Origin: Antedon mediterranea
Lineage: Eukaryota; Echinodermata; Crinoidea; Comatulida; Antedonidae
NCBI RefSeq assembly: GCF_964355755.1
Contig: NC_092674.1
Span: 25,134,001 to 25,198,000, forward strand
Reading direction: 5' to 3'
Length of the DNA: 64,000 nt
The notes below the pieces were generated by a model. That model was not told where the DNA came from. It saw only the letters and a program-made list of their open reading frames with translations, and searched no databases. Within the stretch, counting starts at the first letter, position 1, and each line of letters starts with the position of its first letter. This document shows, one piece after another, positions 1 to 13,085 of the stretch. Position numbers and translations under genes: made by a program.

Positions 1-617
1 AGAATTAGCCAAATTGTCCAGAGCAGGCACTTTCGCGACTGGTCTCTAGGCCTACTTTTGAAAAGGGGAACTTCAGGACAAATAGGGTTCATTCGAACCC
101 TATTCAAACCTCCTGGCTACGGGCTTAAATAAAGGTGGCTGTACTCTAACAAAGGATAATTCATATGAAAAAAAATATACGAAATTAAAGATGGTGAATG
201 CCATGGCTGCTTGCTGTCGTTATAATAAGCAATTACTTAACCATACATATAATCATATTTATTTATAAGTGATTATCAATAATTTAACCCTGTGTAATTA
301 CGAATACAAATTTCTTTCACTGAAGGCGAAATCCGCTACATTGAATAATCCATCGTTATTATTATTATAGGATATTTTTCATCTACGTTATTCATTTGAT
401 ATTAAATCAAACGGACATTTAAAAATATGGCTGTCGGGCAAATAGACAAACTGGATCCTAATGCGTCTTGTGGTACGTGAAAGGTGATGCATCAACATGA
501 TGATGTAGAAGAAGTCTTGTATTTGTTTTTGAACAGACAGGAGCCTAAACAACTTTCATATTTCAGGGTTAGAGTTTATAGGGTGTCACTTTAGTGCCGA
601 CATGCGCATTACTATTT

Positions 618-777
618 AAGCTTGGTTCCCACTAGAGCGTAACGCAAGGACGTAACGCAACGCAAAGTGATTTGACCAATCTCAAGCGATGGATTATTCG
701 AACAGTCGCGTGTGCTTGGTCAACTCGCTTGCGTTGCGTCTACGTCCTTGCGTTGCGTTATAGTGGGAACCAAGCTT
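618..777. mobile_element. MITE family B, copy 1
   Basis: Terminal inverted repeats AGCTTGGTTCCCACTA / TAGTGGGAACCAAGCT flanked by TTA on both sides. The interior repeats ACGCAACGCAAG-type motifs in both orientations. A TTA duplication suggests a PIF/Harbinger-type mobiliser. Confidence 0.88.
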
Positions 778-1029
778 TACGGATGGAACTGACAACGCGT
801 ACCATGTAGGAACCTTTCTATGTTTAATATGAATGTATTGGCAATATATACCGCTCCAGCTTCTGCGAGCTAGCCCTAAATATTCTGTAAGCCAAGAACG
901 TCGTACGTGCGTCGAATACCGTTTAGAAAATGATGGTTTAGCAATATTAATGACAAGCCTCATTTGAACGTCGCCAGCTGATTATATTAAAATGCTGGGG
1001 CGCTAAGCCCATAATATGACACGTCTAAC

Positions 1030-1143
1030 CTTGTTACCAGTCATTGCTGCCCCCGTCATATCATCACGTTTTATGTACAATTCAACGTCCTCCGGTATGC
1101 CTGGGATTTTCCACAAATGTATTGGCGTCATTGGTTGAAATAG
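1030..1143 (-). CDS. D-cysteine desulfhydrase-like gene: PLP-lysine exon
   Basis: The acceptor TTTTATAG precedes 1143. The exon is 38 codons in phase 0 and encodes LFQPMTPIHLW, then KRDDMTG and TGNK. The last Lys is the expected PLP Schiff-base residue. The donor is AAG/GTTAGA, with T rather than R at +3. Read through, it would give VRR, which resembles the family's VRK, so the exon could extend a few codons to a weaker GT. No following exon is visible between 1 and 1029. Confidence 0.85.
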
Positions 1144-4100
1144 CTATAAAAAAAAATTGAAATTCATATGTTATGATTTTTCTCATCAAAATAAATATAA
1201 ACATAACTGTATTTCGAGCCCTTGTTGCTCATATCATCATTATCATTATCGTCGTCGTTTATCATTGTCACTCTTCTCGTCGTTTGATCAACATCATCAT
1301 CATCATTATCATCATCATCATCATTATCATTATAATCATCATCCGTCATCTTTACCAGTGTAACTATTATTTTTTTCAACATCAACATCATCACCATCCT
1401 TGTAATCTCAGCATCGTTCATAATCTTTGTCATTTAATCCCAGCGTCACTATCACTATCACTATCCTTGCCATCATCTGAACATAAAGTATCCTCTCCCG
1501 CTCTCAATTTTATCAACATCTTCGTCATCATTATCATTTAGTTCTCAGTAATAATATTAACGATTATTAATTATACCAAACCATCTCATTACCTCGGCGT
1601 GCCATATTTATTCTAATAATATCGCTGTGTAATCTTTTGTCATTATTTCTTAATTATTGATCGATTTGTGTCATCCGTTGATATATTTATTCAATAAAAT
1701 AGTATTTTCTTTTCCTCATGGTACATCATCGTTCATCGTAACAATGTCGATATTAAATGAATGAGAACATTAGTGTTAATAATGCGTGTAAGGATTATGA
1801 CAATGAGGCTGCTCTGTTAAAGGAAACTTGATCCCATTGCCGTAGTTCAATAACTGTTATGATACCTGAAGTCATACACATGCTAGTACATCGGATGAAA
1901 ACACTCAGATATACCTAAGTTTTTTAGAACTCAGATTTCAAGATCTAGGAAACACAGATCTCAGATATACATGAGTTTTCTAGAACTCAGATTTCAAGAT
2001 CTAGGTAACACAGCTCTCTGATATACCTGAGTTTTCTAGAACTCAGATTTTAAGATCTACGAAACAGATCTCAGATATACCTGAGTTTTCTAGAATTCGG
2101 ATTTCCAAGATTTAGGAAACACAAATCTCAGATATACTTGAGTTTTCTAGAACACAGATTTCAAGATCTAGGAAACACAGATCTCAGATATACCTAAGTT
2201 TTCTAGAACTCAGATTTCAAGATCTAGGAAACACAGATCTCAGATATACCTGAGTTTTCTAGAACTCGGATTTCAAGATCTGAGTTTTCTATTTTCGTTC
2301 TGTTCTGCTATAAGATGATCTATCATCCGAATTTTCGGTTGTTATTGATCAACTGACGTCCTGCCTATACGTCGTTGCGTTGCGTCCGATTTAGTTTTAA
2401 AGGAAGGAAATTACGAAACATACGATAACGATTAATCAATCGATTTTTAGTTACAGCATTTTTTTTCTCGATTAGGCATACATTTACTTGTAGGCAATGT
2501 CATGGTATTTCAGAGCCTACACTTAAATAAAGTCAGCGTTTAAATATACGTTTAACGAAATCAAACGGGTTCCAATGCTATTACTGTCACCATATACTAC
2601 CTATAACGCTCGATGACAGGCTGTTCGAACAATGAATACCTCGTCACCATGCGTGTATGATTCTCCGCTATGTTTAAATACCAACCAATAGGCGGTTTGT
2701 CGATACAATATGTTCGTTTTGTATTTACGGAAGACAGATTATAATTGACGCACACTCCCAGTGTTTAGCATTAGAGCCATAAATTGAATTAATCCGAATT
2801 ATTTGATTAAAGATGTCGATTTTATTCAATTACCCCTTATCCAATTTCAAGATACAATGTTTACTTAACCAATTACTATCATATATTAATGTAAATTTGA
2901 CAATGAATGAATATCATTTTCAGAGCAAATCCATTTGCAAGTTATGGTTAGGCCTATTTTATTAACGTTGAGAAAGCTAGGCATTAGAACGACTAATGCT
3001 ATAAACAAGGGTGTGTGTGTGTGGGTTTCGACATTATGGGCCTAGGCCTACTTCAGCCTTATTCATGAAAAGGGCGCTATATAAATGTGGTATTATTATT
3101 ATTATTATTAATGATTTAGGTCATGTCAGCAATACCGACAATACTCATTCGATCGATTTACATGATTGGTACAGATTTTTTATTTTCTATGAAAAAGAAG
3201 AGAAAATCCACACATTCGGAGCACCGATAGGAGTTCGTATATACGGTCTTGTATAGAGGACAATCCCGATCGCAAGATTTGCCCGACGGAGGGGCCAAAA
3301 GCCCCGACGGTGTGGAGGGGATAGCATGCGCGCGAAGCTATAACAGTTAGTAACACTAGATGTTGCTTTTCGATATATAAATTATGTCTGGAAGAGTTTA
3401 TTTATTTTCTTTGTATAAGTTTGAAAGAATGTTCTTTCATACTCTGAAAAGGGTCGATAAAGAAATATAAATTTCAATTCAATCAATCAATCAATCATTG
3501 TCATTGGCATTGTCCAGTCCCAGATTTGGTGACGTTCGACGTGCGTTCAAAGCCGCACCAATTATCTACGCCGCGTGTTTACGGTGTGCGTAAAACCCCC
3601 TATTCCAGATATTTCAATATTTAATATTTATTGCCACAGACATTCGCATGATTGTAACGAAGGACATTTTGGAATCGTATTAAGTTCATGCTACTAATAC
3701 AGGACGCTCTACATCAGCGCAAAGTAAAACACGTTCTATGTGTAGGCCTACAGACTGTCTAATCACAAGGGCGGATTAAAATTAACCTAAAGCAGAGAGA
3801 GCATAGTTACCAGACGAGGTGGCTTCTACGCACGTATATCTTTATTAACTGGCTCGCTTTTCTCGGAGAAATTTGGCGCCAGCATTCGAAACTCGCAATA
3901 CGCGGAACCGTCACGGAATTCTAATACTTAACCTTACACTTTGCAGTCGTTTGCAAACATATGACAGTTTCATTGAAGTAGTAGGAAGCATACATGATGA
4001 GCAAAGTTCCAATATTTGTATCAGTGTTATGTGGATTTACAGCTAGCACTGAGATTAGGGTAACTCTGATTTCATTTGTTTTGTCGTATGTTCACTTGTT

Positions 4101-6300
4101 ACCCGTATTCGGCTGTTGACGACTGCTGTTGTTTGTGGTGGTATCAGACAGGATCTAAAACCATGCCATCTCCAAGAATCTAATTGTGACTCAATATTTG
4201 TTTTACTCTTTGAATAAATCAACGTGGCAGACAGTTGTCTGTTAAGGACTTGGATTTGAAATTATTAGATTTTTAATCTTCTCTTTACTGCATATTATTA
4301 TAATTAATATTATGCATACGCCTTTAGGCGGCCTAGGCATGGTTGCGCGCAACTTGAAGGGCTGTTCGTGGAGGTATTAAATATAAAATCAATTAAATCA
4401 TCTGCTGTTTACGTGTCTGTTTATAGGCCTATTGTCGCATTTCTATATTTTTGTTTGTTTGTCCCACATCTATTATTCCTCATGGGCATCGTAATCTTGT
4501 GTCGTTACATTATGACTTTGACGCATGTTTTAATTATTGATTTATATATTGTTATGAATTAGTAAAGTAAAGCAGTGTTCTAAGAATCTGTTGTTACATC
4601 AACAGTGTTTTATTCAAAGCATTAAGAATATCGTACTTGATTAGATTACGTTAATAGATATGCTAATATCAAAGCCAGAAGCAATTTATAGACCTATTTA
4701 TTCTAAACAAATAGTGACGGATTGTTTTTTCCTTCATAATAATATTAATATTCAGAAATCAAACAAAATGGAAATAAGCTTCTTAACTTTGTTGGGCTAT
4801 ATTCTGGAAAATCGTATTTTAAAAATATAATAAAATTACGAGAGCAGCTTGGTTCACACGCACAAAGTTAATCGTGAATAGAACAGATTCACGCTGAATG
4901 ATCCGAAACATCCAATGCCAGTGTACCTCGTATGGTAACTCTCTTGTAGACCTACCTCAGTGTCATTAACTCCCCATATTTTTCACACCAGACTTTCTGT
5001 AGTCTGCTCGTATTCGTACACCTTCGTTCATATATAGCTTGGTTCTCTCTAGGACGCACAACAAAGACGTAAGCCCAATGTAGGGCGGCGCACACTGAAT
5101 TTACACGCGAGGCGACACGCGTCATATTGAACAGTTATTTTGATGCGACAAACGATTTCAGTGTGAACATCAAATAGAATGTGACGTGTAGGTGTCAGTC
5201 GATTTTTAACTTAAATGCGATGAATGATGAATTCGGAGCTCAAGGAGGGTTGAGTTGCTTTAACTTTTTCAAGCTTTGCGCAACATGAAACTTCCATTTG
5301 ACGATCAGTGTGCAACGCTAGTCGTTGGTCAACTCTTTTGCGTCCTCTTGGTATCGCGTCAGTGACGAAATAAGCGCAAATAGACAGGTAGCGCAATTAT
5401 GTGCTAAATGTTAATTAATGTAGTACTACTTTTTGTGAACCGTACTTATTTGTCTGGACATGGTAATGTGTTTACTTTACATTCATTGTTTTCTTTAAAT
5501 TACAGTCAATTTGCGCGAACAATGCCGTATAATTTGATTTTCAATCGATGAAATACAGACACATGTTAGTACATAATATGAGCACAAATGCATTTATCTC
5601 AGTTTTCAACACATACTTTGTCAATATTGTTTATGTATTCTGTTTATTTATTCATAATGCAAGTCGGTTATCTGTCTGCCTTTGAAATTAGTCTGCCTTG
5701 AAAATTTGTCTATGCAAAGCTCATTGGCTTAATTCGAAAAACTCGTCAGACTCGACTAAATTTGCATAAGTCAATGAACTTGTTTTGTGGAGTCGGATAT
5801 TAGCATTACATAAAAGTGTGTTGTCATTGTTTCATTATTATTAACAAAATGAAATTGTTTTGAAACTAGCTATGTAAGTCTTGTGTCACCATCGGTAAAT
5901 TGACAAATCGCTATTGACAATATGCCTAAACAAATTGAGCAAACTAGACTAGAGTAGCGAGTTCTTGAGCAGAGTGAACACACTTCCCCCACAACATAAC
6001 CCTTTTCAATCCACATCTTCTCTAGGCCTACTGTTACCTTTCCCTCGTCAACCATAAAGCTTTAGCATGCTACCAGACAGGCAGAGTTTTCTACTCTGAA
6101 TATATCAAGTTTGAAGATACAACCAAAGGAAAAAAAATACATTTATTAATCTTCCCTGATAAAAAGAAAGCCATTACCTTTATCCGTACGGTTGGAGAAC
6201 CGTTTAAATGTGCCGCCCATTCTGGTGGTGTGTACGGAAGTAGCGTGGCGGGATTTTCTTTCCATCTGAACATATTATTTGCTTCGCCATTTTTTTCCAT
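1030..6300 (-). CDS. D-cysteine desulfhydrase / ACC deaminase-like PLP enzyme, 5' part (two coding exons)
   Basis: The coding sequence is 6300..6178 joined to 1143..1030 on the minus strand and continues off the left edge. The 79 residues visible run from the start Met to the Lys expected to form the Schiff base with pyridoxal phosphate. Seen: PYTPPEWAAHLN, then MTPIHLWKIPGIPEDVELY, then KRDDMTG and TGNK. This order (PPxWAxHL, PTPIHxW, KRDDxTG, SGNK) is characteristic of the fold-type II family holding D-cysteine desulfhydrase and 1-aminocyclopropane-1-carboxylate deaminase, usually near 330-420 residues, so about a fifth is here. Known family members cleave D-cysteine to pyruvate, sulfide and ammonia, or open ACC; which substrate this animal enzyme prefers cannot be told. 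The ATG has a good context (A at -3, G at +4), and the same frame is closed upstream in the proposed UTR exon. The gene is divergent from the kinase gene that starts at 20191. Identification is firm; substrate is not. Confidence 0.88.
1238..1350. repeat. CAT/ATC microsatellite
   Basis: Interrupted (CAT)n tract. It yields long His- or Ile-rich open frames that are not genes. A smaller one lies at 16535-16580. Confidence 0.9.
1901..2292. repeat. 56-bp minisatellite, about 7 copies
   Basis: Each unit carries GAGTTTTCTAGAACTCAGAT and CAAGATCTAGGAAACACAG with small variations. Intron of the D-cysteine desulfhydrase-like gene. Confidence 0.93.
3055..3112 (+). mobile_element. Non-LTR retrotransposon 3' end
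   Basis: AAGGGCGCTATATAAATGTGG followed by ATT repeats, a typical L2/Crack-like LINE tail. Confidence 0.5.
3380..3497 (+). mobile_element. Second LINE-like 3' end with AATC repeats
   Basis: GATAAAGAAATATAAATTTC then CAATTCAATCAATC repeats. Looks like a CR1/L2-type tail; the clade is uncertain. Confidence 0.4.
5036..5400. mobile_element. Decayed MITE family B relic with a nested hairpin
   Basis: Begins AGCTTGGTTCTCTCTAGGAC and contains TTGGTCAACTC typical of family B. A short inverted repeat (CACACTGAA / TTCAGTGTG, 5090-5166) looks like a second insertion. Confidence 0.4.
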
Positions 6301-6321
6301 CGTCTTATTCACAAAGCAAAT
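6178..6321 (-). CDS. D-cysteine desulfhydrase-like gene: exon with start codon
   Basis: The acceptor TTTTACAG precedes 6321 and the donor AAG/GTAATG follows 6178 (minus strand). The first 21 nt are 5' UTR; the ATG is at 6300-6298. It encodes residues 1-41, including PYTPPEWAAHLN, and ends in phase 0. Confidence 0.88.
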
Positions 6322-6899
6322 CTGTAAAACGCAAACGCACGTTTTAATAACCCTTTTTCCTACTGTGCTCTCTCAAACTCAATACGATTATAAATAAGCT
6401 TGCGTGACTTATCATCATCTACGATATCGTTGTGCGCATGCGCTTGAATACAATCTGCATGTTGATCGGCATGGATTACCGTATTCGAATAAACGACCAA
6501 AACCACCCCCACCACCTTTTTGAATAAACGCCTCTCTCCCTTTGAATAAACGCCTACCTCCCTACTCTGAACTCCCTGTTTCTGACATTGTTATACTTAA
6601 CTATCTATTTCTCACAGTAATTGTAAACGACTGTTGTAATACAACTACTTTTCTTTAAACCTGTTATTGATCTTTTGCATTTAATGTTAGTAAATTTATA
6701 GAACTGATTGAAGGATACGATTTCCATACATACCGTACTACATACCGGTTTATAGGTATTATATAATGCAAGTTCGTTCTCGTTTTTTTATACTTTAAAT
6801 ATATTTAAAAAAAAGCAACAATAACAACAGAAAGGATAATAATAATTTATTTATTTTATTTTACTGCACCAAATAAGCACAGTGTGTTTACTTAAACTA

Positions 6900-7280
6900 T
6901 GGCTCTTCAAGAGTAATGTTGAATCAGTATTTCTATATGGATCAGAAAGTTGGATCATTACAAAGGAACTTGATAAAGCAATTGATAGCAGTTACTACTA
7001 CTACTATAGGAATAAAATGGCAATCAAGAATCAGTAACGAAGTACTATGGCACTTTGGCCATACCAACAAGAAACAATACGAAGAAGACTGACATTTGCA
7101 ATAAAGAAGAAATCATTGCAGATGTTCTGATGGGGCTTGCAAAAAATGGAAGACCAGCACTCACATACATTGATATAGATGGATAGGCCTACTGGTATGT
7201 AGAGAGAGGAACTGGCTGTCACAATGGCATATAGGAAGTTATGGAGAAATCTGGTCATATAAGTTCGGGTATGCCCCGGA
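6900..7280 (+). pseudogene. Non-LTR retrotransposon reverse-transcriptase C-terminal fragment (broken)
   Basis: Reading across frames gives SNVESVFLYGSESWIITKEL, IRRRLTF, NGRPALTYIDID and AMAYRKLWRNLV-like pieces. This is the post-RT tail common to RTE-like endonuclease/RT proteins. Stops and frameshifts show it is dead. Confidence 0.6.
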
Positions 7281-8639
7281 CTATAGTAAGTGTTTACTTG
7301 GATTAGCGATTAAACATGATTGCGTTGAGCGCAGCCAGTGTACGAGTTCATCCATCAATCACTATCTTTTTAGATATTTCTATAGTGTTGTCCACGCAAT
7401 TTCTTCACCTAACCTATCACTTAATCCTAATGTGCAATAGGCCTACGTTCGAATTGAGGGATCTAAATAGGCAAAAATATGTATGATAACACACAAGCTC
7501 TCATTGAGGTACATTCACATCCGTTTGGCGGATTGGAAGACTGCGCCGTTAAATTTGGTTTTCCATTAATTAACAAGATAAATCCGTCTTCCGTGTGAAA
7601 GCAGCTTAACGCTGTAAATCATTATACATTCTATTGTTTGGCTTCAAGTTATGTGTGAACTGAGGTTTACTGCGTTTTTATTATTAATATGAACCATCTG
7701 TCATTTTAAATAATATTCAAAATCATTTCTTATTATTAACAATCTCTCATAATAAATTTATATTGATTCTTGAAACAAGCTACGTACAGATTCAATTTAT
7801 ACACTTTTGGCTTTTATATACATTTTAATGGAAAACCAAGTAATTTTGTATTATTTGAAATATGATATTAAGCATATATTGTGCATTCAAGTAGTAAGGT
7901 GGATTGATAATAATCGAATGTATATAATATTGATTATTGGCTCTAAAACCAAAACTATCATTATTAAGAGTTGGCTTATTTATTACAAGAGAAAATTATT
8001 ATTAATTACATCAGATATTTTGTGTGAGAAAATGCAAACACTTTTTAGGATCATTGTTCGATATATGAAGCCTGCTTACACCCATACACCCCAACCCCCA
8101 AATAATCATCTCCAATAGTAGCTATACAGGCATGCAGCAGATTAGTGCAAAAATATCATTATGTACTATTTTATATTACATAGCCTGACGTTGCATTACA
8201 TTAAAATTGCAATATTCTTCATAATCAACCTGGGGCATATGTAAGAAGTGGTTGTGAATAGAAGCATTGATGTGCTTTCGGGAAGAAGAATAATACTGTA
8301 ATAACAAAATACTGCTGAGATGAGAAATTTGAGATTAACATCCACGAGCATACCTCCCAACCCAATCATTTGAAATTCATATTATTATTTTCTATTTCTC
8401 TACTTCACAAGTATACGCTTTGAAATAACATACATGTTTGTGTATCGTGCGTTATGCAAATACGTCATGTACATTGAAGAATTGTGGGACTTCCGGCAAA
8501 ATATTAAAACACTTTACATTTAATATTAACAATGATAGACACGGTGCAATTAGTGCAGAGGTGGGTACACTTCCTGTAAATTAGAAACAGTCAATTTAAA
8601 GTTATATTGGATTCACACTGCCCAAATTGAAACGGTTTC

Positions 8640-9250
8640 GTGGAACTTAAAGCCGATTTTCCACTTGGCGAATTTGTTTGCGCGAATCGAAAGCGTCAAC
8701 TTATACGCATGCGTATTCATGTTTCCATCTTCCATATCTCTCTCTACGCATGCGTATAAGCTGAAACTTTCGATTCGCGTGAAAGTTTGGTTCCCACTAG
8801 GACCAAAGAACTTATAACACAAGAATCTCCTGTTCTTCAATTTGCATTCAAAACACAGTATCGGAAGTACAGGGTTAAAAGGTCAAACTGAGCGACGCCA
8901 TTTCACAGCATGGAGCAGCGCCCCCTCCAAACTAGGAAGTCAATTACTCTACCCCCTAGAGTATTAGCAGATCCCCTCTATGATTTTGACTTTCTAATTT
9001 GATGCGGGCGCCCTACTCCATGGCTCACAATGGCGCCACCCATAGCTCTATTCTATCCCACAATGCCTTTCGAAATTGTTACGCGCTTCGGACGAACAGG
9101 AGATTCTTGTGTTATAAGTTCTTTGCTAGGACGCAATGCACGGACTTATAAGCGCGCCGCAAGTAATGCGCGCGATGGTGGATCATCCAAAGTGCCGACG
9201 ACCGCTTGTGATTGGTCAACTCACTTGCTATGCACGCTGCGTCTATATGG
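8640..9250. repeat. Complex nested foldback region
   Basis: Three sets of inverted arms: 8679-8714 with 8744-8780, 8802-8835 with 9094-9125, and 8909-8943 with about 8976-9022. It includes family-B-like ends (GGTTCCCACTAGGAC near 8790). It appears to be a composite of palindromic elements. Confidence 0.75.
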
Positions 9251-9876
9251 GAAAGGGGAGAACGCACGCGCAAAGTATTTTACCAATTACAAGCGATGGA
9301 TAATCTTCAATACCGCTAATAATAAAATTACTTGCACGTTATTTAGCCCTGATAAAGTGTTTTCATAAAGCTTGAAATTTCCTAGCTTAAATTTGAACAG
9401 CTTTTGTAGTTTAATTCTCAAGAGTCATTATTTGCATTATTTTAGTATTTGCCCTTGGTAATATTATTGAATTTATATTCATCATAGTACATAAACCATT
9501 TAAGGCTACCTGAGATGAATTCAAGAAAATGTATTTAACAAAACATGAGTGAGCCAACGTTGAATGTCAAGCCGTAAGTGATCAAAATAAATAGAAAAAC
9601 ATTAACATTAGATTGTGCAGACACAAGCCTTAACCTTGATTCTCATATTTAAATGGTAAATACAATGTAAATGATACGTAAATGAAGCGTACAGATGTAC
9701 CTCATATTGCTTACAGGGATACATTAATTGTCATATAGCTACACACAGCTAGTAATTATACATGTTAAACTGAGGCTTTTAGACAAAATCGAATGAAGGA
9801 CACGGTTCGTTTGTTTGAATTGCTAGAAATACTTACATTTGTAATAGATTGTGCATACAGAATGCAAACATTGTGT

Positions 9877-10004
9877 TAAGCTCTGTCTACACCATCAAAA
9901 TACTTTGACGAAAGTTGGTAGTGATATGCTCAAATATGGTAGTGATATGACATCATCATGTCCATGTATGGGCACATAACATTTTGTTGTCAGACAGAGC
10001 TTTA
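9877..10004. mobile_element. MITE family A, copy 1
   Basis: Palindromic element, TIR AGCTCTGTC / GACAGAGCT, flanked by TTA on both sides. The interior holds the family's GATATGACATCATCATGTCC core. Confidence 0.88.
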
Positions 10005-10056
10005 GACTGCTCAGTCGAATTTGTCTTCGATGTTTGGTTTAGGCTATTGGGTTTAG

Positions 10057-10180
10057 TCGTCTACACTATCAAACTTTATGTGTCAAAAAATGTGATGTGC
10101 CCATATAAGGACATGATGGTGTCATATCAATACCATATTTTAGCATATCACTACCATGTATGGGCACATCAAACTCTCTG
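10057..10180. mobile_element. MITE family A, copy 2 (truncated)
   Basis: Starts at CTACACTATCAAACTTTATG and keeps the core, but the right TIR is missing. Only 53 bp separates it from copy 1. Confidence 0.8.
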
Positions 10181-11477
10181 GTCGCTATGCTGGTTATATT
10201 CTTCATCGTTCTATTCATCTTGTGTCCAGACGTTATACATATAACCGATAATGCAATACGCTTAATCGGTTTCAATTAAAGACCATTCGATTAAATAGAG
10301 TAATTAAAACTAATTCTAACTAATAAAATTAACCATGTCCAGACAATGAATGACATATAATTACGCCGCGTAATGAATAATAGTATAAAATAGCCTACAT
10401 TGTAAACGTGTACCAATTGTTCATCACTGTTGATCAGGTGGATCAGCGTATGCGCACTATCGGTAATGCAAAATAAAGTAAGAATGAATTTAACTTCTTT
10501 TCGTTACTTTCACCCGATTATGTAGACTTGCCCCTTTCGGGGCTTTTAGATTTTTGTCCGAAAATACGATCTCATGTATTATACGTATGAAACGCCATAT
10601 GTGCCAAAATATATGAAGCTGTCATTATGTATTAAAAGTATTTAATAATACAAAAGTTCGTTTTTAGATGACTGTCACTAGTCAGTTAAGGTCTACCTAA
10701 TGACACCTGCAGAGTCGGGTGCTTTGCATTTATGAGAATAGACGAAACGGCTTAATATAGGCCTACGTCTATAATAATTATTGCTAATTCGGACATAAAT
10801 TGAAAATTCAATTGTTCTAATGAATTTACTCCTTTTTAGTGTCATGATTCAGTTGTGAAAATAGAGCACATGTGCCTCAATTGTTGTTCTAACCAACATG
10901 TACTGTATTTATGTCAAGTAAGTAGGCCTACTTTGCTACTTAAGAAGTCAGTAATCAATCTTTCAAAAGGCATCTCATCTTAACCACTAGTCCTACTTAT
11001 GCCAAAGTAGTCGTTGAAATCCATCAACAACTATAGCCAAAGAAACTGTAAGTCACTAAAATTCACTGAACAGCTCCATTTTTCTATAGCTATTTGTAAC
11101 GTATCAACTTCACAATTGGTGGTGGATCTAGGATTTTGAAGGGATGATCAGGTGGGTGCGTGAGAGGTGGAGGTGGGGGCCGGGGCATCAATAGAACATG
11201 AAGTGTTTTAATTAACCTAAACCACCAATGATTCATTCCATTAATTACCTTCTATAAATAAACATCTAATACGTTAGTCTATTGGCTCGAGTTGACTTAA
11301 TATTCTTACTCTTTCATGGAATAATTAATTTTAGAAATGATAACGTTATACAATATGAACGTATATCAAACCAAGTGCCCCTTGTTCACATTGTTGGTGG
11401 ATCGGTGAGTTGTATGCACCTTTAACAGACCATCGTTGTTTTAGATAAAATGTAAATGTGGGGGAGAGGGGGGGGGG

Positions 11478-11840
11478 GGGAGAGAATAACCTGCGACTTG
11501 CAGCCTACAGAATTGCGCATGGTGTGGACGACACAAACCACAGCGTTCGATTCCCCTAAGGGTCCCTTCGTGTCGAGTGCTGCAAACATACGGCGCCCGT
11601 CCGTCCACAATGACAGATAAGATAAGAGGCTGAATCGACCAGTACGGGGTAACCTTCTACTTTTCCGAAAGTTGTTCTTTCTCTGGATTCTTTAAAGTGC
11701 GAACGGGCCAGATGTGTCCTTATTCGAGAAGACTTTCTGTCATCAGAACAATGGTCGAGGAGTACTTTGAACCTGTGCCGATTGTATTGTATAACTATGG
11801 TTTGCTGCGCTCCTGCCTTAACCACTCGGCCACTCAACCC
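11478..11840 (-). mobile_element. tRNA-derived SINE family S2, near full length
   Basis: Read on the minus strand, the head GGCCGAGTGGTTAAGGCAGG gives a pol III A box and GGTTCAAAGT a decayed B box. The body is shared with copies at 21300, 34462, 41700, 47931 and 50916, and the tail (CTGCAAGTCGCAGGTTATTC) with those at 39687 and 42300. Confidence 0.75.
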
Positions 11841-12366
11841 GATATGAATTTAACTTGAAATATCGTTACATTTTAATCGTTGTATTGAGATTACTGGTGG
11901 ACGGCATAGTATATAACTTGAGCTGAAGGATTAAAATCAAAATGTCCGCTGGAATGAAACAATATGCCTACCTAGAGACTTGTGATAAGTCTTTTCTGTA
12001 ATACAAACGACACCAACATGTACAGAAGAATTCTCATTTCGTTTTCCTGTATGATGTAATTCCACGACACAAATTTGATTTCGCATCTCATCTGTCATTC
12101 TACATTATTTACATTGCCACTGTCAATACAGGGATCAAACTCACTGATGTGGCGACTATTTAATACATCTCCTATATCTAGGGATATATGCTTTTTTATG
12201 ATAACTTTGTTGTAATCTGACACGTGCGTTTTCGAATAAAGTAAATTAATTACCATAATTCAATGGTTTTTTCAAGCTGTAACCTATTATGAGAGTCTAC
12301 ATAAATTGCGCACACGCACGACGTACGATCGAATCATGATAATATCACATACCCTTGAATAGGTCT

Positions 12367-12514
12367 AAAGCTCTGTCTAATGCACTATCAAAACTTTATG
12401 TGCCCACATATGGACATGATGATGTCATTACTACATATTTGAGTATATCACTACTATATTTAGGCACATCAAATTTTTTTTGTCAAACTAGTTTGGTATT
12501 GTAGACAGAGCTTA
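12367..12514. mobile_element. MITE family A, copy 3
   Basis: Complete copy with TAA target duplication. It sits between two ~84-bp direct repeats (12201-12284 and 12554-12637). Confidence 0.88.
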
Positions 12515-13085
12515 ATAGCGATATGTGATCACTCCTATGTTTCTTTTTCTTAGGTAGGTGTTGCAATCCGACATGTCAGTTTTCGAATAAAGTAAATTAA
12601 TTACCATTATAATTCAATTGTTTTTCCAAGATGTAACACAAAAGTCTCGCGACTCACAAATGCTTGTCAGATAAGCATTAATTTTGAAGCTGACAGTTTC
12701 TAATAAACAACGTTAAATTTTTTCATAATACATTTTAAAAATATTTGAGAATCGATTTAAATATGAATGTGGAAAAGTGTTTAGTGTCGAAACTTAAGTC
12801 ATGCATGTTGAAATAAACGCGGTTCTCTTTCATTAGCTAACTTTGATAACATAAATGTGTTTTTTTTAGCACATTTTCAGCTACATACATGTCATGGTTG
12901 TTCAGTCACGTGTGTAAACTCAACAAGGTGTGATTGGAAAAACTGAAGCCTGTGCTATGCTGTTAAATGCTACCTCCTTTCTTCGTTTGACAGCCACGCT
13001 GTACATTCTGTTTAATGCTACATCCTTTCTTCGTTATAAACACTTTGGTCTACTACTCTAATCGTTATTTGCGATGACCTATACG

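Larger units (their letters stand above)
1144..6177 (-). other. Intron of the D-cysteine desulfhydrase-like gene
   Basis: Apart from the listed microsatellite, 56-bp array, LINE tails and family-B relic, I see only AT-rich unique sequence. Small open frames at 3011-3256 and 4368-4562 show no domain. Confidence 0.5.

Noticed and set aside
1157-1541. Long His-, Asp/Asn- or Ile-rich open frames on both strands
   Set aside because: They are translations of the CAT/ATC microsatellite; no splice context or domain.
9030-9368. 112-codon open frame
   Set aside because: It lies across the right half of the foldback and family-B-like ends; no domain.
11422-11837. Overlapping minus-strand open frames
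   Set aside because: They are translations of SINE S2.
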